DNA of 64,000 nt from Flavobacteriales bacterium (GCA_018401695.1 JAGYKD010000001.1:970016-1034015), one strand, 5' to 3'; shown: positions 26,135 to 36,957, counted from the first letter of the stretch. The notes: generated from the sequence alone by a model not told the origin. A program made the numbers and translations.

Positions 26135-28327
26135 TTAATTGCCCATGTCGGAAATGAATTTTATGCGGACCAACTGCAACTCTTCTTCATCGTAGACGTC
26201 GCCGTATTCATCGCATAAGGCTTCGAGTGTGGCGTTTTCGGAGTTTCTAAGTATGTCGTACATGTCGTCCAGCTCATCTTCTTCCACCAGTTTGCCAAGG
26301 TAGTAGTCCAGGTCGAGCCGGGTGCCTGCATTCACCACCGAGTCCAATTCGTGCACCAGCTGTTCCATGTCAATGCCTTTGTTTCGTGCAAATACATCGA
26401 GCGGGATTTTGCGGTCCACGGCTTGAATAATAGCCACTTTCATGGCAGACTTATTGGCTACACTTTTGACGGCCAAGTCGTTGGGCCTGTCGATTTCGTT
26501 GTTTTCTACGTAGCTTTCAATGAGGTCAACAAAAGTCTTTCCAAATTTCATGGCTTTGCCTTCGCCTACCCCGGAAATTTGCTTTAGCTCTTGCAAGGTC
26601 ACCGGATATTGGGTGGCCATTTCTTCGAGGGTGGGGTCTTGAAAAACTACAAAAGGAGGAAGGTTGCGTTTTTTAGCCAAATCTTTTCTAAGGTCACGAA
26701 GCATGGATAGCAAAGTTTGGTCAAGGGCTCCGCCGCCTTTTCGTGCACTAAGGATTTCGTCTTGTTCGTCTTCGTCTTCAAAATCCCGATCTTTTACAAA
26801 GAAAATGGGTTCGGGCTTTTCGATGAATGCTTTTCCTTTTTGGGAAAGGTAAAGTGTGCCGTAATGTTCTATTTCTTTTTGAATGAGGTCGTGCACCAAG
26901 GCTTGGCGCACAATGCCCATCCAGAAGGCCTCTGATTCGTCGTTTCCTTTGCCAAACCAGTCCAGCGCGTCGTGTTTGTAGGATTTGGTGGCATTGTTGA
27001 GCTGCCCGGTAATGACTTGAACCAGGTGTTTGGGTTTAAACCGACCGGTTAACGATGCTAAGGTTTTGAGCATCAAATGTACTTGGGCCGATGCGTCGAA
27101 CTGCTGTTTTGGGTGGGCGCAATTGTCGCACATACCGCCGCAATCCTCGGCGGGGTAGTGTTCTCCAAAATAGTGAAGCAGCGCTTTGCGTCGGCAAGCG
27201 CCGGTTTCGGCAAAGGCCACCACCTCGTGGATTAGCAGTTTGTTGATTTCTTGTTCGGCAATGGGCTTGCCGGCCAGCAATTTTTCGAGTTTGAGGATGT
27301 CGTTGTAATCATAAAAAGCCACACAAATGCCTTCGCCTCCATCGCGGCCGGCCCTTCCGGTTTCTTGGTAGTAGCTTTCGAGGCTTTTGGGGATGTCGTG
27401 GTGGAGGATGTAGCGAATGTCGGGTTTGTCAATGCCCATGCCAAAGGCAATGGTGGCCACAATTACTTCTACCTCTTGGTGGAGGAATAAATCTTGGTGT
27501 CGGCTGCGGGTTTTGGAATCCATTCCGGCATGGTATGGAACGGCTTGAATGCCATTCACCTGAAGGGTTTCGGCGAGTTCCTCCACTTTTTTCCGGTTTT
27601 GGCAGTAAATAATGCCTGATTTGCCGGGGTGTTTTCGTATAAAGCGAATGATTTCGCGATTGATGTCTTTTTTGGGTCGGATTTCGTAATAGAGGTTGGG
27701 TCGATTGAAGGAATCCTTGAAAATGGTGGCATCGGTCATGCCTAGGTTTTTTAGGATGTCGTGCTGTACTTTGGGAGTTGCTGTGGCGGTTAAGGCAATG
27801 ATGGGCACGCGGTCAATTTCTTCAATAATGGGCCTTAATCGGCGGTACTCCGGTCGGAAGTCGTGGCCCCATTCCGAAATACAGTGGGCTTCGTCAATGG
27901 CAAAGAAGGAGATTTCAATAGACTGAAGAAACTGCACATTTTCTTCTTTGGTAAGCGATTCAGGAGCGACAAACAACATTTTGGTTAAGCCCGAAAGGAT
28001 ATCTGCCTTTACCCGTTCGCGCTCAGATTTAGATAGTGAGCTGTTAAAAAAGTGGGCAATGCCTTCTTGTTCGCCATAGCCGCGTATGGAGTCCACCTGA
28101 TTTTTCATTAAGGCAATTAAAGGACTCACAATAATGGCTGTGCCGGGACTTATGAGCGCAGGGAGCTGGTAGCAGAGGCTCTTTCCGCCTCCCGTAGGCA
28201 TAATTACAAAAGTGTCTTTGCCTTCCATTAAGCTCTCAATGATGGCTTCTTGTTGGCCTTTAAAGGTGTTGAAACCAAAAATGCGCTTTAGGTGATGGCT
28301 CAATTCCAAGTCAGCAACTTCTATCAT
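26135..28327 (-). CDS. recQ: ATP-dependent DNA helicase RecQ
   Basis: IFGFNTFKGQQEAIIESLMEGKDTFVIMPTGGGKSLCYQLPAL...DEAHCISEWGHDFRPEY...QETGRAGRDG...; trimmed to MIEVADLELSHHLKRIFGF from 28414. Confidence 0.95.
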   Translation of the reverse strand: MIEVADLELSHHLKRIFGFNTFKGQQEAIIESLMEGKDTFVIMPTGGGKSLCYQLPALISPGTAIIVSPLIALMKNQVDSIRGYGEQEGIAHFFNSSLSKSERERVKADILSGLTKMLFVAPESLTKEENVQFLQSIEISFFAIDEAHCISEWGHDFRPEYRRLRPIIEEIDRVPIIALTATATPKVQHDILKNLGMTDATIFKDSFNRPNLYYEIRPKKDINREIIRFIRKHPGKSGIIYCQNRKKVEELAETLQVNGIQAVPYHAGMDSKTRSRHQDLFLHQEVEVIVATIAFGMGIDKPDIRYILHHDIPKSLESYYQETGRAGRDGGEGICVAFYDYNDILKLEKLLAGKPIAEQEINKLLIHEVVAFAETGACRRKALLHYFGEHYPAEDCGGMCDNCAHPKQQFDASAQVHLMLKTLASLTGRFKPKHLVQVITGQLNNATKSYKHDALDWFGKGNDESEAFWMGIVRQALVHDLIQKEIEHYGTLYLSQKGKAFIEKPEPIFFVKDRDFEDEDEQDEILSARKGGGALDQTLLSMLRDLRKDLAKKRNLPPFVVFQDPTLEEMATQYPVTLQELKQISGVGEGKAMKFGKTFVDLIESYVENNEIDRPNDLAVKSVANKSAMKVAIIQAVDRKIPLDVFARNKGIDMEQLVHELDSVVNAGTRLDLDYYLGKLVEEDELDDMYDILRNSENATLEALCDEYGDVYDEEELQLVRIKFISDMGN

Positions 28328-28662
28328 ATACTCTTCTTCCTTGCGTGGTCTCCTTGGGTGCTGCCACACAAAATTACATCTTGTTTTTGGTGAAAACGCC
28401 AAAACCTTACCCATATTGGACGCATTATTTCACAATTTTCTATAAAGTTCAATTTAAGGAAAATACCGCTTTGGGACACTTTTTTTGCGCAAGAAATTGA
28501 ACTTTTTAGCTGTAGGAACACCGTTTTTTTGTGTATCACCCTGTTTTTAAGGCTTGTAGACTAAACAATATATGGTATGGCTATGCTGCATGGCCCCTTT
28601 TCCCTGCACCGTGCGGCAATCTACCGCCATAAAGCTAAAGCTAAACAGCAGGTTTTTAGCAG

Positions 28663-30807
28663 TTAACGAAAAGACTTCCCGTTTACTCCTTTTAAATGCA
28701 AATCAAAATATCGGGTAATTTTTTCCATTAAATGCACCCGATCCTTTCCTCGAACGTTATGGGCATGGCTAGGATATAAAAAGAAATCTACCTGAGTTCC
28801 GGATTTTATGCAGGCCTCTACAAATTCCAAGGCATGTTGGGGTACTACGACATCGTCTTGGTAGCCGTGAATAATGAGTAGCGGGTTCTCTAAGCGGGCG
28901 GCGTTTTCCATGAGCGAAGTTTCGGCATAGCCTTTGGCATTTTCTTGGGGACTGTCCATATAGCGTTCCCCGTACATAACCTCATACCATTTCCAATCTA
29001 TAACCGGACCTCCGGCCACTCCGGCGGCGAAGGTTGCCGGGTATTTGGTCATGAGGGAAGTGGTCATAAATCCGCCAAAGCTCCATCCATGCACTCCTAT
29101 TCGAGTGGGGTCCACATAGCTTTGTTTTTTAAGCCAGGCCACTCCTGTCATTTGGTCTCGGCACTCTATTTTTCCCAGTTGCCGGTGAATGATTTCTTCA
29201 AAAGCCTTACCTCTATCGGCAGAGCCCCGGTTGTCTAAGGTAAACACCACATAGCCCCGCTGCGCCATATAATAATCCCACAAACGGCCACCACCTAACC
29301 AAGTATTGGTAACCATTTGCGCATGTGGCCCCCCATACACATAAACAATGGTTGGGTAACGTTCCCCTTCTTGCATGTTTTGGGGCTTTATAAGGCGTCC
29401 ATAAAGCGGCGTACCATTTCCTGCTTTCAATTCCACCATTTCCATTTCCGGAAGCCTAATGCCGGCGTCGTTGAATGGATTTTTAGCCTCCAAAAGGAGT
29501 TGCCTTACCGTACCATCGCTGCTAAGTATTTGGAATAGTCCGGGGTGTGCGGCCGATTCAAAGCTATGGGCCAAAAAGCGTCCTTGCGGAGACACCACAG
29601 CGCTGTTCCAGCCCGAAACACCGCTTATTTTTCGCTTTTTGTTCTTTTTTAAGGATACCGCATACACGTGGCGGTCTCTCGGGTCGGGCTCTGTACTTTG
29701 GTAATAAATTTCGCCGCCAAAGGCTCCGTAAAGCTCGGTAACTACAAAATCTCCTTGGGTTAACTGGCTTTGTAATTCTCCTTGGGTATTGTACAAATAC
29801 AAATGATTGTAGCCGTCTCTTTCGCTTTGCCAAACAAAGAGCTCCGGCTTTTCGGGAATAAAATACAAAGGGTGTTCGGGCTCTACCCAAGTCGTGTGGG
29901 TTTCGGTAAACAGCTCCCGCAACTTTTTTCCGCTTTCGGCATCGTAGACCTGCATAGATAGGCTGTCTTGCCCGCGGTTTAGAATACCCACATACATGTG
30001 CTTTCCTTCCGGCCCCCAAGTTACGGAGGTAAGGTATTGTTCTTTCGGGCCGGCCACATCCAAGGGGCGTTGCGAGCCATCCTTTAGATCATGAATACGA
30101 ATGCTTACTTCTTCCGATTTCATTCCGGCCATAGGATATTTTACGGCTTTTTGTGCTGCAATTCGGCGGTCTGTTGCCACCAGCGGATAGTCGGTTACCA
30201 TGGACTCGTCTTTTACATACCAGGCCAGTTTTTGGCCGTCTGAAGACCACCAAAGCCCCTTTTTGATACCAAATTCTTGCCGGTGCACGTAACCTGAACC
30301 GTGGGATACGCCCGCCTTTTTTTCGTCGGTAAGCCCCAATAAGCTTCCGTCCTTTTCGGCAATCCAAACGTTTTGTCCCATGGTAAAAGCGGTTCTGCCA
30401 CTGGCAGGATGCACTTCTATATTCTCGGCCTCCTTAGGCAAGTCGTAGGTATAAACCACCGAAGCCGTTTCAAGATTTATGAGCCACAAATCCAATCCCT
30501 GTTGAATAAACAGCAAATGAGGCTCAACCCATGCGTGCGAAAACGGAACGCTTTTGAATTCTTTGCCGGTGATTTGGGCTAAGCCCTCGGCCGTAAGCAG
30601 GGTGTCCGGGGCCTTTTTGGCGCTTGCTTCCCATAATACGCCGTCCTTCCAGGCACTTAATCGCTCACCGTCGCGCCACTGCATTTGATAAAAGGCATCC
30701 GGTCTAAAATCCATCCACTGACCCAGCGTGGCTTGCTGAATGTTGAGCTGCTGCGCCGCCGCAGAAAGGCTTAAGGCACAAAACAAGGCAAATACGCGTG
30801 TTTTCAT
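28663..30807 (-). CDS. S9-family peptidase, dipeptidyl peptidase IV-like
   Basis: DPPIV beta-propeller N-terminus; VYGGPHAQMVTNTWLGG...FTLDNRGSADRGKAFEEIIH...GVHGWSFGGFMTTSLM (GWSFGG nucleophile)...HAHNVRG. Confidence 0.92.
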   Translation of the reverse strand: MKTRVFALFCALSLSAAAQQLNIQQATLGQWMDFRPDAFYQMQWRDGERLSAWKDGVLWEASAKKAPDTLLTAEGLAQITGKEFKSVPFSHAWVEPHLLFIQQGLDLWLINLETASVVYTYDLPKEAENIEVHPASGRTAFTMGQNVWIAEKDGSLLGLTDEKKAGVSHGSGYVHRQEFGIKKGLWWSSDGQKLAWYVKDESMVTDYPLVATDRRIAAQKAVKYPMAGMKSEEVSIRIHDLKDGSQRPLDVAGPKEQYLTSVTWGPEGKHMYVGILNRGQDSLSMQVYDAESGKKLRELFTETHTTWVEPEHPLYFIPEKPELFVWQSERDGYNHLYLYNTQGELQSQLTQGDFVVTELYGAFGGEIYYQSTEPDPRDRHVYAVSLKKNKKRKISGVSGWNSAVVSPQGRFLAHSFESAAHPGLFQILSSDGTVRQLLLEAKNPFNDAGIRLPEMEMVELKAGNGTPLYGRLIKPQNMQEGERYPTIVYVYGGPHAQMVTNTWLGGGRLWDYYMAQRGYVVFTLDNRGSADRGKAFEEIIHRQLGKIECRDQMTGVAWLKKQSYVDPTRIGVHGWSFGGFMTTSLMTKYPATFAAGVAGGPVIDWKWYEVMYGERYMDSPQENAKGYAETSLMENAARLENPLLIIHGYQDDVVVPQHALEFVEACIKSGTQVDFFLYPSHAHNVRGKDRVHLMEKITRYFDLHLKGVNGKSFR

Positions 30808-30844
30808 AGCTCAAATATAAGATACCCTACCCAAAGGTTTTGGT

Positions 30845-31000
30845 AGATTTTTGTGGGGCCCTACTCCGGCCCTTGGCTTTACTCCCTTTGCTGCTGTCAC
30901 ATGGCCCTAGGGCTTGCGTGGGTTTGCTGCGCGCCACCTCCGCAGCCCAAGGGCCATGGACAGCAGCTGCAGGGCGGTACCGCCGCGGTCCGGGGGCCAA
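30845..31000. repeat. Intergenic repeat family 2 copy (core GTTTGCTGCGCGCCAC at 30922-30937)
   Basis: tttttgtggggccctactccggccc ... gtttgctgcgcgccac ... cgggggccaaaaaaa. Confidence 0.65.
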
Positions 31001-31035
31001 AAAAAAAGGCCGGACAAAAAGTCCGGCCTTTTTTT
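30999..31035. terminator. Bidirectional Rho-independent terminator
   Basis: aaaaaaaaaGGCCGGAC-AAAAA-GTCCGGCCttttttt between two genes whose 3' and 5' ends flank it. Confidence 0.88.
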
Positions 31036-31050
31036 ACAATTCTATGGAGT

Positions 31051-34000
31051 TTATTGCTTCACAAGTCGGGTGCTGTACACCTGACCATTGGCCTCCACTT
31101 GCAGTAGGTACACTCCTTTGGCTAGGCCAAGACTGCGTGCATCTACCGGCAATTGGTGTTGTCCGGCGGGCAACATGCCATAAGCATAGCTTGCCAAACG
31201 ACGTCCGGTAATGTCTACCAAGTTGGCTTGCAATTCGGTAGCACTTTCCAAGCTTACATTCAAGAAGGCCTCGCCATCGAATGGGTTTGGATATACCGTC
31301 ATGTGCAAACCGTTGGCCATTCCGTCTTCAAAGCTGAACACGTCTTTAGCAATTACGGAGTCGCATTGAGTGCTGGTGCAACCGTCTTTCTCTACCGTTA
31401 AACATACCCAATAGGTACCTGACTGGTTGTAGGTCTTAACGGGGTTAGGCAAGGTAGAGTTGGTGGTATCACCAAAGGTCCAGAAATGGTTGGCACCCAA
31501 TTGAGGTTGAATGGTGGTAAAGCTCAGCTGATTCACACCAAGGTTTATTCCACTCCAGTTGGCATCAGGCGTAGGCAAGATGTTCACTGTGGCGTTTTGC
31601 TGATCGGTGCAGCCTTCAGGCGTTTGAACCGTCAAGGATACCACATAGGCACCAGCCTGAGCAAAGGTGTAGCTTGGGTTCATTAGGGTGTCGGTTGCTG
31701 AACCGAAATCCCAGTTCCAAGAGCTTATGTTACCGCTTGACAAATCCTGGAAGTTTATGGCATCTCCGGAGCAACCGTTTTGGAAGAAGAAGTCTGCCGT
31801 AGGTTGCGCGTCGATGTTCACTGTTCCGGTTTGCTGTTGCACACAACCGTTTGCCGCTGTTACCGTAACTTGGTAGTTGTAGGTACCGGGGTTGTTAAAG
31901 TTGTAGCTTAAGCTTTGTCCGAACCCGTTGTTGGTTCCACCAAAGTTCCATTGGTAATTGCTTACCGGCAGGTTGGAAACGTAGGCGTCAAACTGAGCCG
32001 GGTTAGGGAAACAAGCCCCTTGTACCATCAACGAGTCAATTACCGGCAAGGCCTTCACTTGAACGTTTTGGGTTAAGGTGTCTGTACAACCGTCGGTTGA
32101 GCTCACCACCAATTGAACCGTGTAGTTTCCTGCAGAAGCATAGGTTTCTGAGGTGTTTTGACCGGTTCCGTTGTTGCCGTTGCCAAAGTCCCAGCTGTAG
32201 GCAGCAAGGGTTCCACCGCTAGGGATAGATGCCGCTGCACTCATTTGGGTAGCTAAGCCTTCACAAACAGAAGTTGCTGTGATTTGCTGAGCAATTGGGT
32301 TAGGAGCTATCATAACGGAAATAGGACCAAAGCTAGAGGCGCAACCATTGGCATCGGTACCCATAACGGAGTACTGACCGTTCATGGAAGCGTTATAGCT
32401 CATGCTGTTGGCTCCACTGATGTTTTGGCCGTTGTTCATCCATTGGTAGTTCACCGCACCGGAAGCATTCAATTGTACCTGGTTGCCGGAGCAAACAGTG
32501 GTTGCCCCTTGTGCGGCTGCACTTACTACCGGAGGAGCGGTTACTGCAATCAAAACAGTGTCTACACCGGTACAGTTTGCGTTGCTGAGGGTATAGGTAA
32601 CCTGAGCGGCTCCTGTACCTGCCAAAGCAGGGTCAAACAAACCGGAGCTGGAAGAGGCGATGCCATTTCCAAACCAAACGCCGCCACCATTTTGGCTGGT
32701 CAACAGACTTAGACCACCATTTTGACAAAGGTTTTGAGGCGCATTCAAAATGCTGGCATCCGGAGTTGGGTGTACCATTACCATTACAGAGTCCATGGCC
32801 ATACAACCATTTACGGTTACGCTGTATTGAACGGTGTTTTGACCCAGCAAGTTCATGGATGGGCTAAAGGTGCCGTTGCTTGTATTGCTGATTCCGTTGC
32901 CGGACCAAGTACCGCCGGAAGTTGCTGCGCTAAGGTTGGCAGGAGCATCTGCGGAGCAGAAAGCATTGACCGGGTTGATGGCAGCATTTGGGCTAGGATT
33001 CACCACAATGGCTAAGCTGTCCATGTCGGAGCAACCGGTGTTGGCATCCATAATATGGTAGTAAGCCATGTAACTACCCGGCATAATTGCTGTAGGATCA
33101 AAGACACCTAAGTTGTTGTCTACAATACCCATTCCAGACCACATACCCCCGCTGTTTTGACTTGCCAAGGTGTCGGTAAGGTCGTAATCGCAATAGGTAG
33201 GTGCTTGGCTGGTGATGCTGGCATCGGGACCTGCAACCACAGCCAGTTGAATAGAATCTGCATCGGAGCAGCCATTCACGGTAATGCTGTAGTTGATTTG
33301 GTTGTTGCCAATTTGAGCCTGAGTGGGGTCAAAAGCACCGGTTCCGTTGTTGGTGATGCCGTTTCCGGACCAAACACCACCCGAATCCGCCACTTGCAAG
33401 AAGAGCGCAGGATTTGTAGAGCAGAGTTGTCCCGGGTTTGTGATGCTGGCATCAGGAATAGGATTTACGGTAATTACCCCGAAATCGTAACGTGAAGGAC
33501 AGCCGCTGGCATCGTTGTATTTGGCATACACGGTGTCGGTTTGAGTTAAGGTTCCGGTGTTGTATGAAGTACCTAATCCCAGAAGGTTTCCGTTGGGTGC
33601 GTCATACCAGCCGTAAGTTCCGGAAGGACCGGTTGCGGTAAAGTTGTTGGAACCTGAGCCACAGAAGGTGGTATCTACAGAAACTACAGGAGCCTGCAAC
33701 GAGTCGATTTTGATGGCTGCCGGAATGCGGGCGCTGGCACAGGTAAGGATTTGGGTGTAAGAAAGTACAATTTGCCCATTCCCTGATTTAAAGCCTTGAG
33801 TGTGTGTGGTATTGTTGGTAAGCTGTGGGTTGGCATAGGAAGAGCCGCCGCCACCGCCGCCAAGTCCTCCACGGCCGCCGCCATACCAGCCGCCACCGCC
33901 ACCGCCGCCGTCAGAGCAGTCCGTGCTGGTGCCACCTTGGCCAAAACTACCATCGCCATCTGCGGTGCAGTTAGTACATTGTTGACGCGTACCACCTGCA

Positions 34001-36957
34001 TTTTGAGATCCACCAAAACCTCCCCAGCAAGTGTTCGCTCCCCCACAATGCCAACCTTGTTCGGCAGTTCCGGAGCCTCCTCCGGCACCGCCGTTGTTTC
34101 CGGTGCTGCAGTTATAACCGCCACCGCCGCCGCCGCCGGCGACTGCTACACGGTCGTTTAAGGTGTTGCCGCCGATACGGATATCGGTTGCTCCACCGCC
34201 GCCGCCGGCCCTTTGAGAGCCGCCGCCGCCACCGTTGTATCCACCCCCATTTCCGCTATTTCCTCCGCTAACGCCTTCTCCGCCTACATATAGGTGTAAG
34301 GTTTGGCCGGGAGAAACAGGAATGTTGGTTTGTACACGTCCACCCAATCCTCCGGGGTTTTGACTAGGGTTTATAGTATTGCTGCCGCCTTGGGCACCTT
34401 GCAAATCTACGGCAACGGAAAATACACCATTAGGAACCACAAAGGTTTGAGGACTGCCTGTGAATCCAAAGGTAATCGATTGAGGGTTAGTTGAAATTCG
34501 CTCAGTAGCAGCCCAAAGGGTGTCGGAAGAAACGACATTTGGAACTACAATTCCGGCGCCGCTGGCCAAAACATTACCGCCGTTGGACTGGGTATACCAG
34601 TTGATGGGACCTGTAGGGGCTGTTGCAGAAACAAATGCAGCGGCACCGCAAGATACGCTATCGCCCACAGTAACAGGTGCCTGAAGTGGTACCACGTTTA
34701 TGTTTACAGGAATTCTTGCTGTTGCGCAAGAGGGGTTGTTGTAGAATATGGTGATTTGACCGTTACCGGTTTTAAACCCTTGCGTATGAGAGACGTTTGA
34801 GGTAAACAAAGGGTCTGCAAAAGAGGAACCTCCTCCTCCGCCTCCGCTGTAACCACGGCCGCCGCCATAATAGCCACCGCCACCGCCGCCGCCACTGGAG
34901 CAGTCGATGTTGTCGCCTCCTTGGCCTAAGGAACCATTTCCACTAGAATTACAGCCCCAAGAATTCGAGCGGTTCCCCGGCCCAGATTGGGTAGCCCCAA
35001 ATCCTCCGTCATTGGTGCTCGGAGAGTTGCAATAGTAGCCACCTTCGGCAGCACCCGATCCGCCGCCTGCTCCTCCATGGTCGTTACCGCAAGCCCAAGC
35101 ACCACCGCCGCCGGCACCGGCAACGATTACTCGGTTAGATAGGTTTTGGCCACCGATACGGATGTCGGAAGCACCGCCACCGCCGCCGCCATTGGAGTTG
35201 CCGCGGCCACCGCCGTTCCATCCGCCGTTGTTGCTTTGGCCTTGTTGACCAACGTAGAGAAACAAGGTTTGACCCGGAGTTACGGAAAGGGTTGCTTGAA
35301 CCCTTCCACCATTTCCACCTCTGGAGCTACCGGGGCTGGGTAGGCCCCCTTGGCCTTGAGCACCTTGTACGTCTACGGAAATTTCGGTTACACCGGAAGG
35401 AACCGTCCAGCTTTGTGGACTTCCTGTATAGTTAAAGGTTTGAGAAGTTGCAGGATTTTGGGTAGCAGCCGCTTGGGCATATACTACCATGGTGTCCATA
35501 ACAAAGGGTAGGCTGAGGCTAGCGCCTACAGGACCAATTTTGTTGCCTCCGGTTGGGGCGTCGTACCATTCAAAATAGCCGGCACCGACACCGTTTAAGG
35601 CAATGGTGTCTCCACAATTGATGGGACTCGGCACATTCACCGAAGCCTGGCCCAATGGGTTTGAAACAGCTTGTACAGGAATACGCTGGCTTGTACAGAA
35701 AGGAAATGTGTATTGGATGGTAGCCATTCCGTGTCCCATTCTTACGCCTTGCTGGTGAATTACATTACTGGTAATGGCAGGGTCTGAATAAGAAGAACCA
35801 CCACCGCCACCTCCGCGATAAGCACCAGTGCCACCCCAGTAACCGCCGCCGCCGCCGGCGCCGCGATAGCAAGCCGAACTTCCGTTGAATAAGCTGCCAG
35901 AATTCCCACAGTTGGGGTTCAGCGGGGCATTGGTTTGAGTACCCCCTTGTCCGATTTCGCTTGTGTTTTGGCCGTTGCAATAGCGGCCATTTTCACCGGT
36001 TAGTCCTCCACCATCACCACCACGGGATTCGTCAATGCCACAGTTGTAGCTGCCGCCACCGCCGCCACCGGCAACGAGTACGCGGTTGCTGGTGCTGGTG
36101 CTGTTGATGCGGATGTCGGTTCCACCACCACCGCCTTGTCCATAGCTGCTGCTGCTGCCAGATCCGCCTCCGTTGTAACCGCCGCTTGTGCTGGTGCTGG
36201 GCCAGCCTCCTACGTAAATCCAAATGGTTTGTCCGGGAGTAACGGCTACGTCTGCGGTTACACGTCCGCCATATCCACCGCGGGCTCCGGGGTTGGAATT
36301 GCGGCCTCCTTCGGCACCATAAAGGTCTACAGTGATAGAGAAAACACCTGCAGGAACGGTCCAGTTTTGGGAGCCGCCTGTGTAGTTAAAGGTTACGGTT
36401 TGGGTTGGGTTGGCATTGGTGGTTGCCGCTACATAATAGGTTTTGGTTTGGTTTACCCAAGCCGTGTAGCTGTTGCCTGTATGCAAAATGTTATTGCCTG
36501 TAGGAGAGTCGTACCACCAATAGTTGCCTGAGCTTCCACTTGCCGTCAGGGTGGCGTTGGAGCCACAGTTAACGGTAGCTCCTTGTGCCGTAGGAGAGGC
36601 AATGGGACCGGCAGGCACTAAAATCGCAATGCGACCGCTTTGGCAGCTGCTGTTGTTAGGGTCTACGGCTGCCAAATAATAGGTAGTTGCCTGATACAGC
36701 GTAGGCGTCGTATATACGCTGCTGCTGCTCAGTGGAGAACCTCCCGTGGGCTGACTATACCAACGGTAAATACCGGTAGAACCGGAAGCTGTTAGGGTGG
36801 TGGTTTGTCCACACACCGAATTGCCAACGTTTGCACCCGGCAAAGCTGGCGGATTTGGGCATTGGGCACTTAGGTTTTGCATGGGTAGAGCCATAGATAA
36901 GCCCATCACCACTGCAGCAACCACCGATCCCCAACGCTTGGGTCTAAGATTCCTCAT
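31051..36957 (-). CDS. Giant (1968 aa) T9SS surface protein: Ig-like modules, three ALK/LTK-type glycine-rich domains, repeated GG(T/V)WSGNGI modules, PKD domains, type A sorting domain
   Basis: Signal peptide; three copies of (S)QxWTVPxGVxxIxVDLxGAEGG...GGRVxxxxxVxPGQTLxLYVGG...YNGGGxG...GGGGATDIRIxxxxxxxRVxVAGGGGGG; repeated SGGTWSGNGISNTSNGTFSP; four PKD WDFG/WTFG modules; C-terminal VYPNPFDGEAFLNV...KGVYLLQVEANGQVYSTRLVKQ. Confidence 0.9.
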   Translation of the reverse strand: MRNLRPKRWGSVVAAVVMGLSMALPMQNLSAQCPNPPALPGANVGNSVCGQTTTLTASGSTGIYRWYSQPTGGSPLSSSSVYTTPTLYQATTYYLAAVDPNNSSCQSGRIAILVPAGPIASPTAQGATVNCGSNATLTASGSSGNYWWYDSPTGNNILHTGNSYTAWVNQTKTYYVAATTNANPTQTVTFNYTGGSQNWTVPAGVFSITVDLYGAEGGRNSNPGARGGYGGRVTADVAVTPGQTIWIYVGGWPSTSTSGGYNGGGSGSSSSYGQGGGGGTDIRINSTSTSNRVLVAGGGGGGSYNCGIDESRGGDGGGLTGENGRYCNGQNTSEIGQGGTQTNAPLNPNCGNSGSLFNGSSACYRGAGGGGGYWGGTGAYRGGGGGGSSYSDPAITSNVIHQQGVRMGHGMATIQYTFPFCTSQRIPVQAVSNPLGQASVNVPSPINCGDTIALNGVGAGYFEWYDAPTGGNKIGPVGASLSLPFVMDTMVVYAQAAATQNPATSQTFNYTGSPQSWTVPSGVTEISVDVQGAQGQGGLPSPGSSRGGNGGRVQATLSVTPGQTLFLYVGQQGQSNNGGWNGGGRGNSNGGGGGGASDIRIGGQNLSNRVIVAGAGGGGAWACGNDHGGAGGGSGAAEGGYYCNSPSTNDGGFGATQSGPGNRSNSWGCNSSGNGSLGQGGDNIDCSSGGGGGGGYYGGGRGYSGGGGGGSSFADPLFTSNVSHTQGFKTGNGQITIFYNNPSCATARIPVNINVVPLQAPVTVGDSVSCGAAAFVSATAPTGPINWYTQSNGGNVLASGAGIVVPNVVSSDTLWAATERISTNPQSITFGFTGSPQTFVVPNGVFSVAVDLQGAQGGSNTINPSQNPGGLGGRVQTNIPVSPGQTLHLYVGGEGVSGGNSGNGGGYNGGGGGSQRAGGGGGATDIRIGGNTLNDRVAVAGGGGGGGYNCSTGNNGGAGGGSGTAEQGWHCGGANTCWGGFGGSQNAGGTRQQCTNCTADGDGSFGQGGTSTDCSDGGGGGGGWYGGGRGGLGGGGGGSSYANPQLTNNTTHTQGFKSGNGQIVLSYTQILTCASARIPAAIKIDSLQAPVVSVDTTFCGSGSNNFTATGPSGTYGWYDAPNGNLLGLGTSYNTGTLTQTDTVYAKYNDASGCPSRYDFGVITVNPIPDASITNPGQLCSTNPALFLQVADSGGVWSGNGITNNGTGAFDPTQAQIGNNQINYSITVNGCSDADSIQLAVVAGPDASITSQAPTYCDYDLTDTLASQNSGGMWSGMGIVDNNLGVFDPTAIMPGSYMAYYHIMDANTGCSDMDSLAIVVNPSPNAAINPVNAFCSADAPANLSAATSGGTWSGNGISNTSNGTFSPSMNLLGQNTVQYSVTVNGCMAMDSVMVMVHPTPDASILNAPQNLCQNGGLSLLTSQNGGGVWFGNGIASSSSGLFDPALAGTGAAQVTYTLSNANCTGVDTVLIAVTAPPVVSAAAQGATTVCSGNQVQLNASGAVNYQWMNNGQNISGANSMSYNASMNGQYSVMGTDANGCASSFGPISVMIAPNPIAQQITATSVCEGLATQMSAAASIPSGGTLAAYSWDFGNGNNGTGQNTSETYASAGNYTVQLVVSSTDGCTDTLTQNVQVKALPVIDSLMVQGACFPNPAQFDAYVSNLPVSNYQWNFGGTNNGFGQSLSYNFNNPGTYNYQVTVTAANGCVQQQTGTVNIDAQPTADFFFQNGCSGDAINFQDLSSGNISSWNWDFGSATDTLMNPSYTFAQAGAYVVSLTVQTPEGCTDQQNATVNILPTPDANWSGINLGVNQLSFTTIQPQLGANHFWTFGDTTNSTLPNPVKTYNQSGTYWVCLTVEKDGCTSTQCDSVIAKDVFSFEDGMANGLHMTVYPNPFDGEAFLNVSLESATELQANLVDITGRRLASYAYGMLPAGQHQLPVDARSLGLAKGVYLLQVEANGQVYSTRLVKQ

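Noticed and set aside
30840-31211. ORFs 30840-31211 and 30853-31107
   Set aside because: They cover a GC-rich repeat element, a terminator hairpin and the antisense 3' end of the giant T9SS gene.
33840-36140. CCGCCGCC-type repeats that superficially resemble a repeat array or CRISPR
   Set aside because: Codon-level Gly repeats within an intact ORF; no regular repeat-spacer structure. No CRISPR array or cas gene seen in the window.
33684-36531. Antisense or out-of-frame ORFs rich in A/V/T/R/G in the glycine-rich region (e.g. 33684-34124, 33796-34161, 35765-35980, 36136-36531)
   Set aside because: By-products of the (GGN)n-rich coding sequence of the 1968-aa protein; no signal peptide or family motifs.
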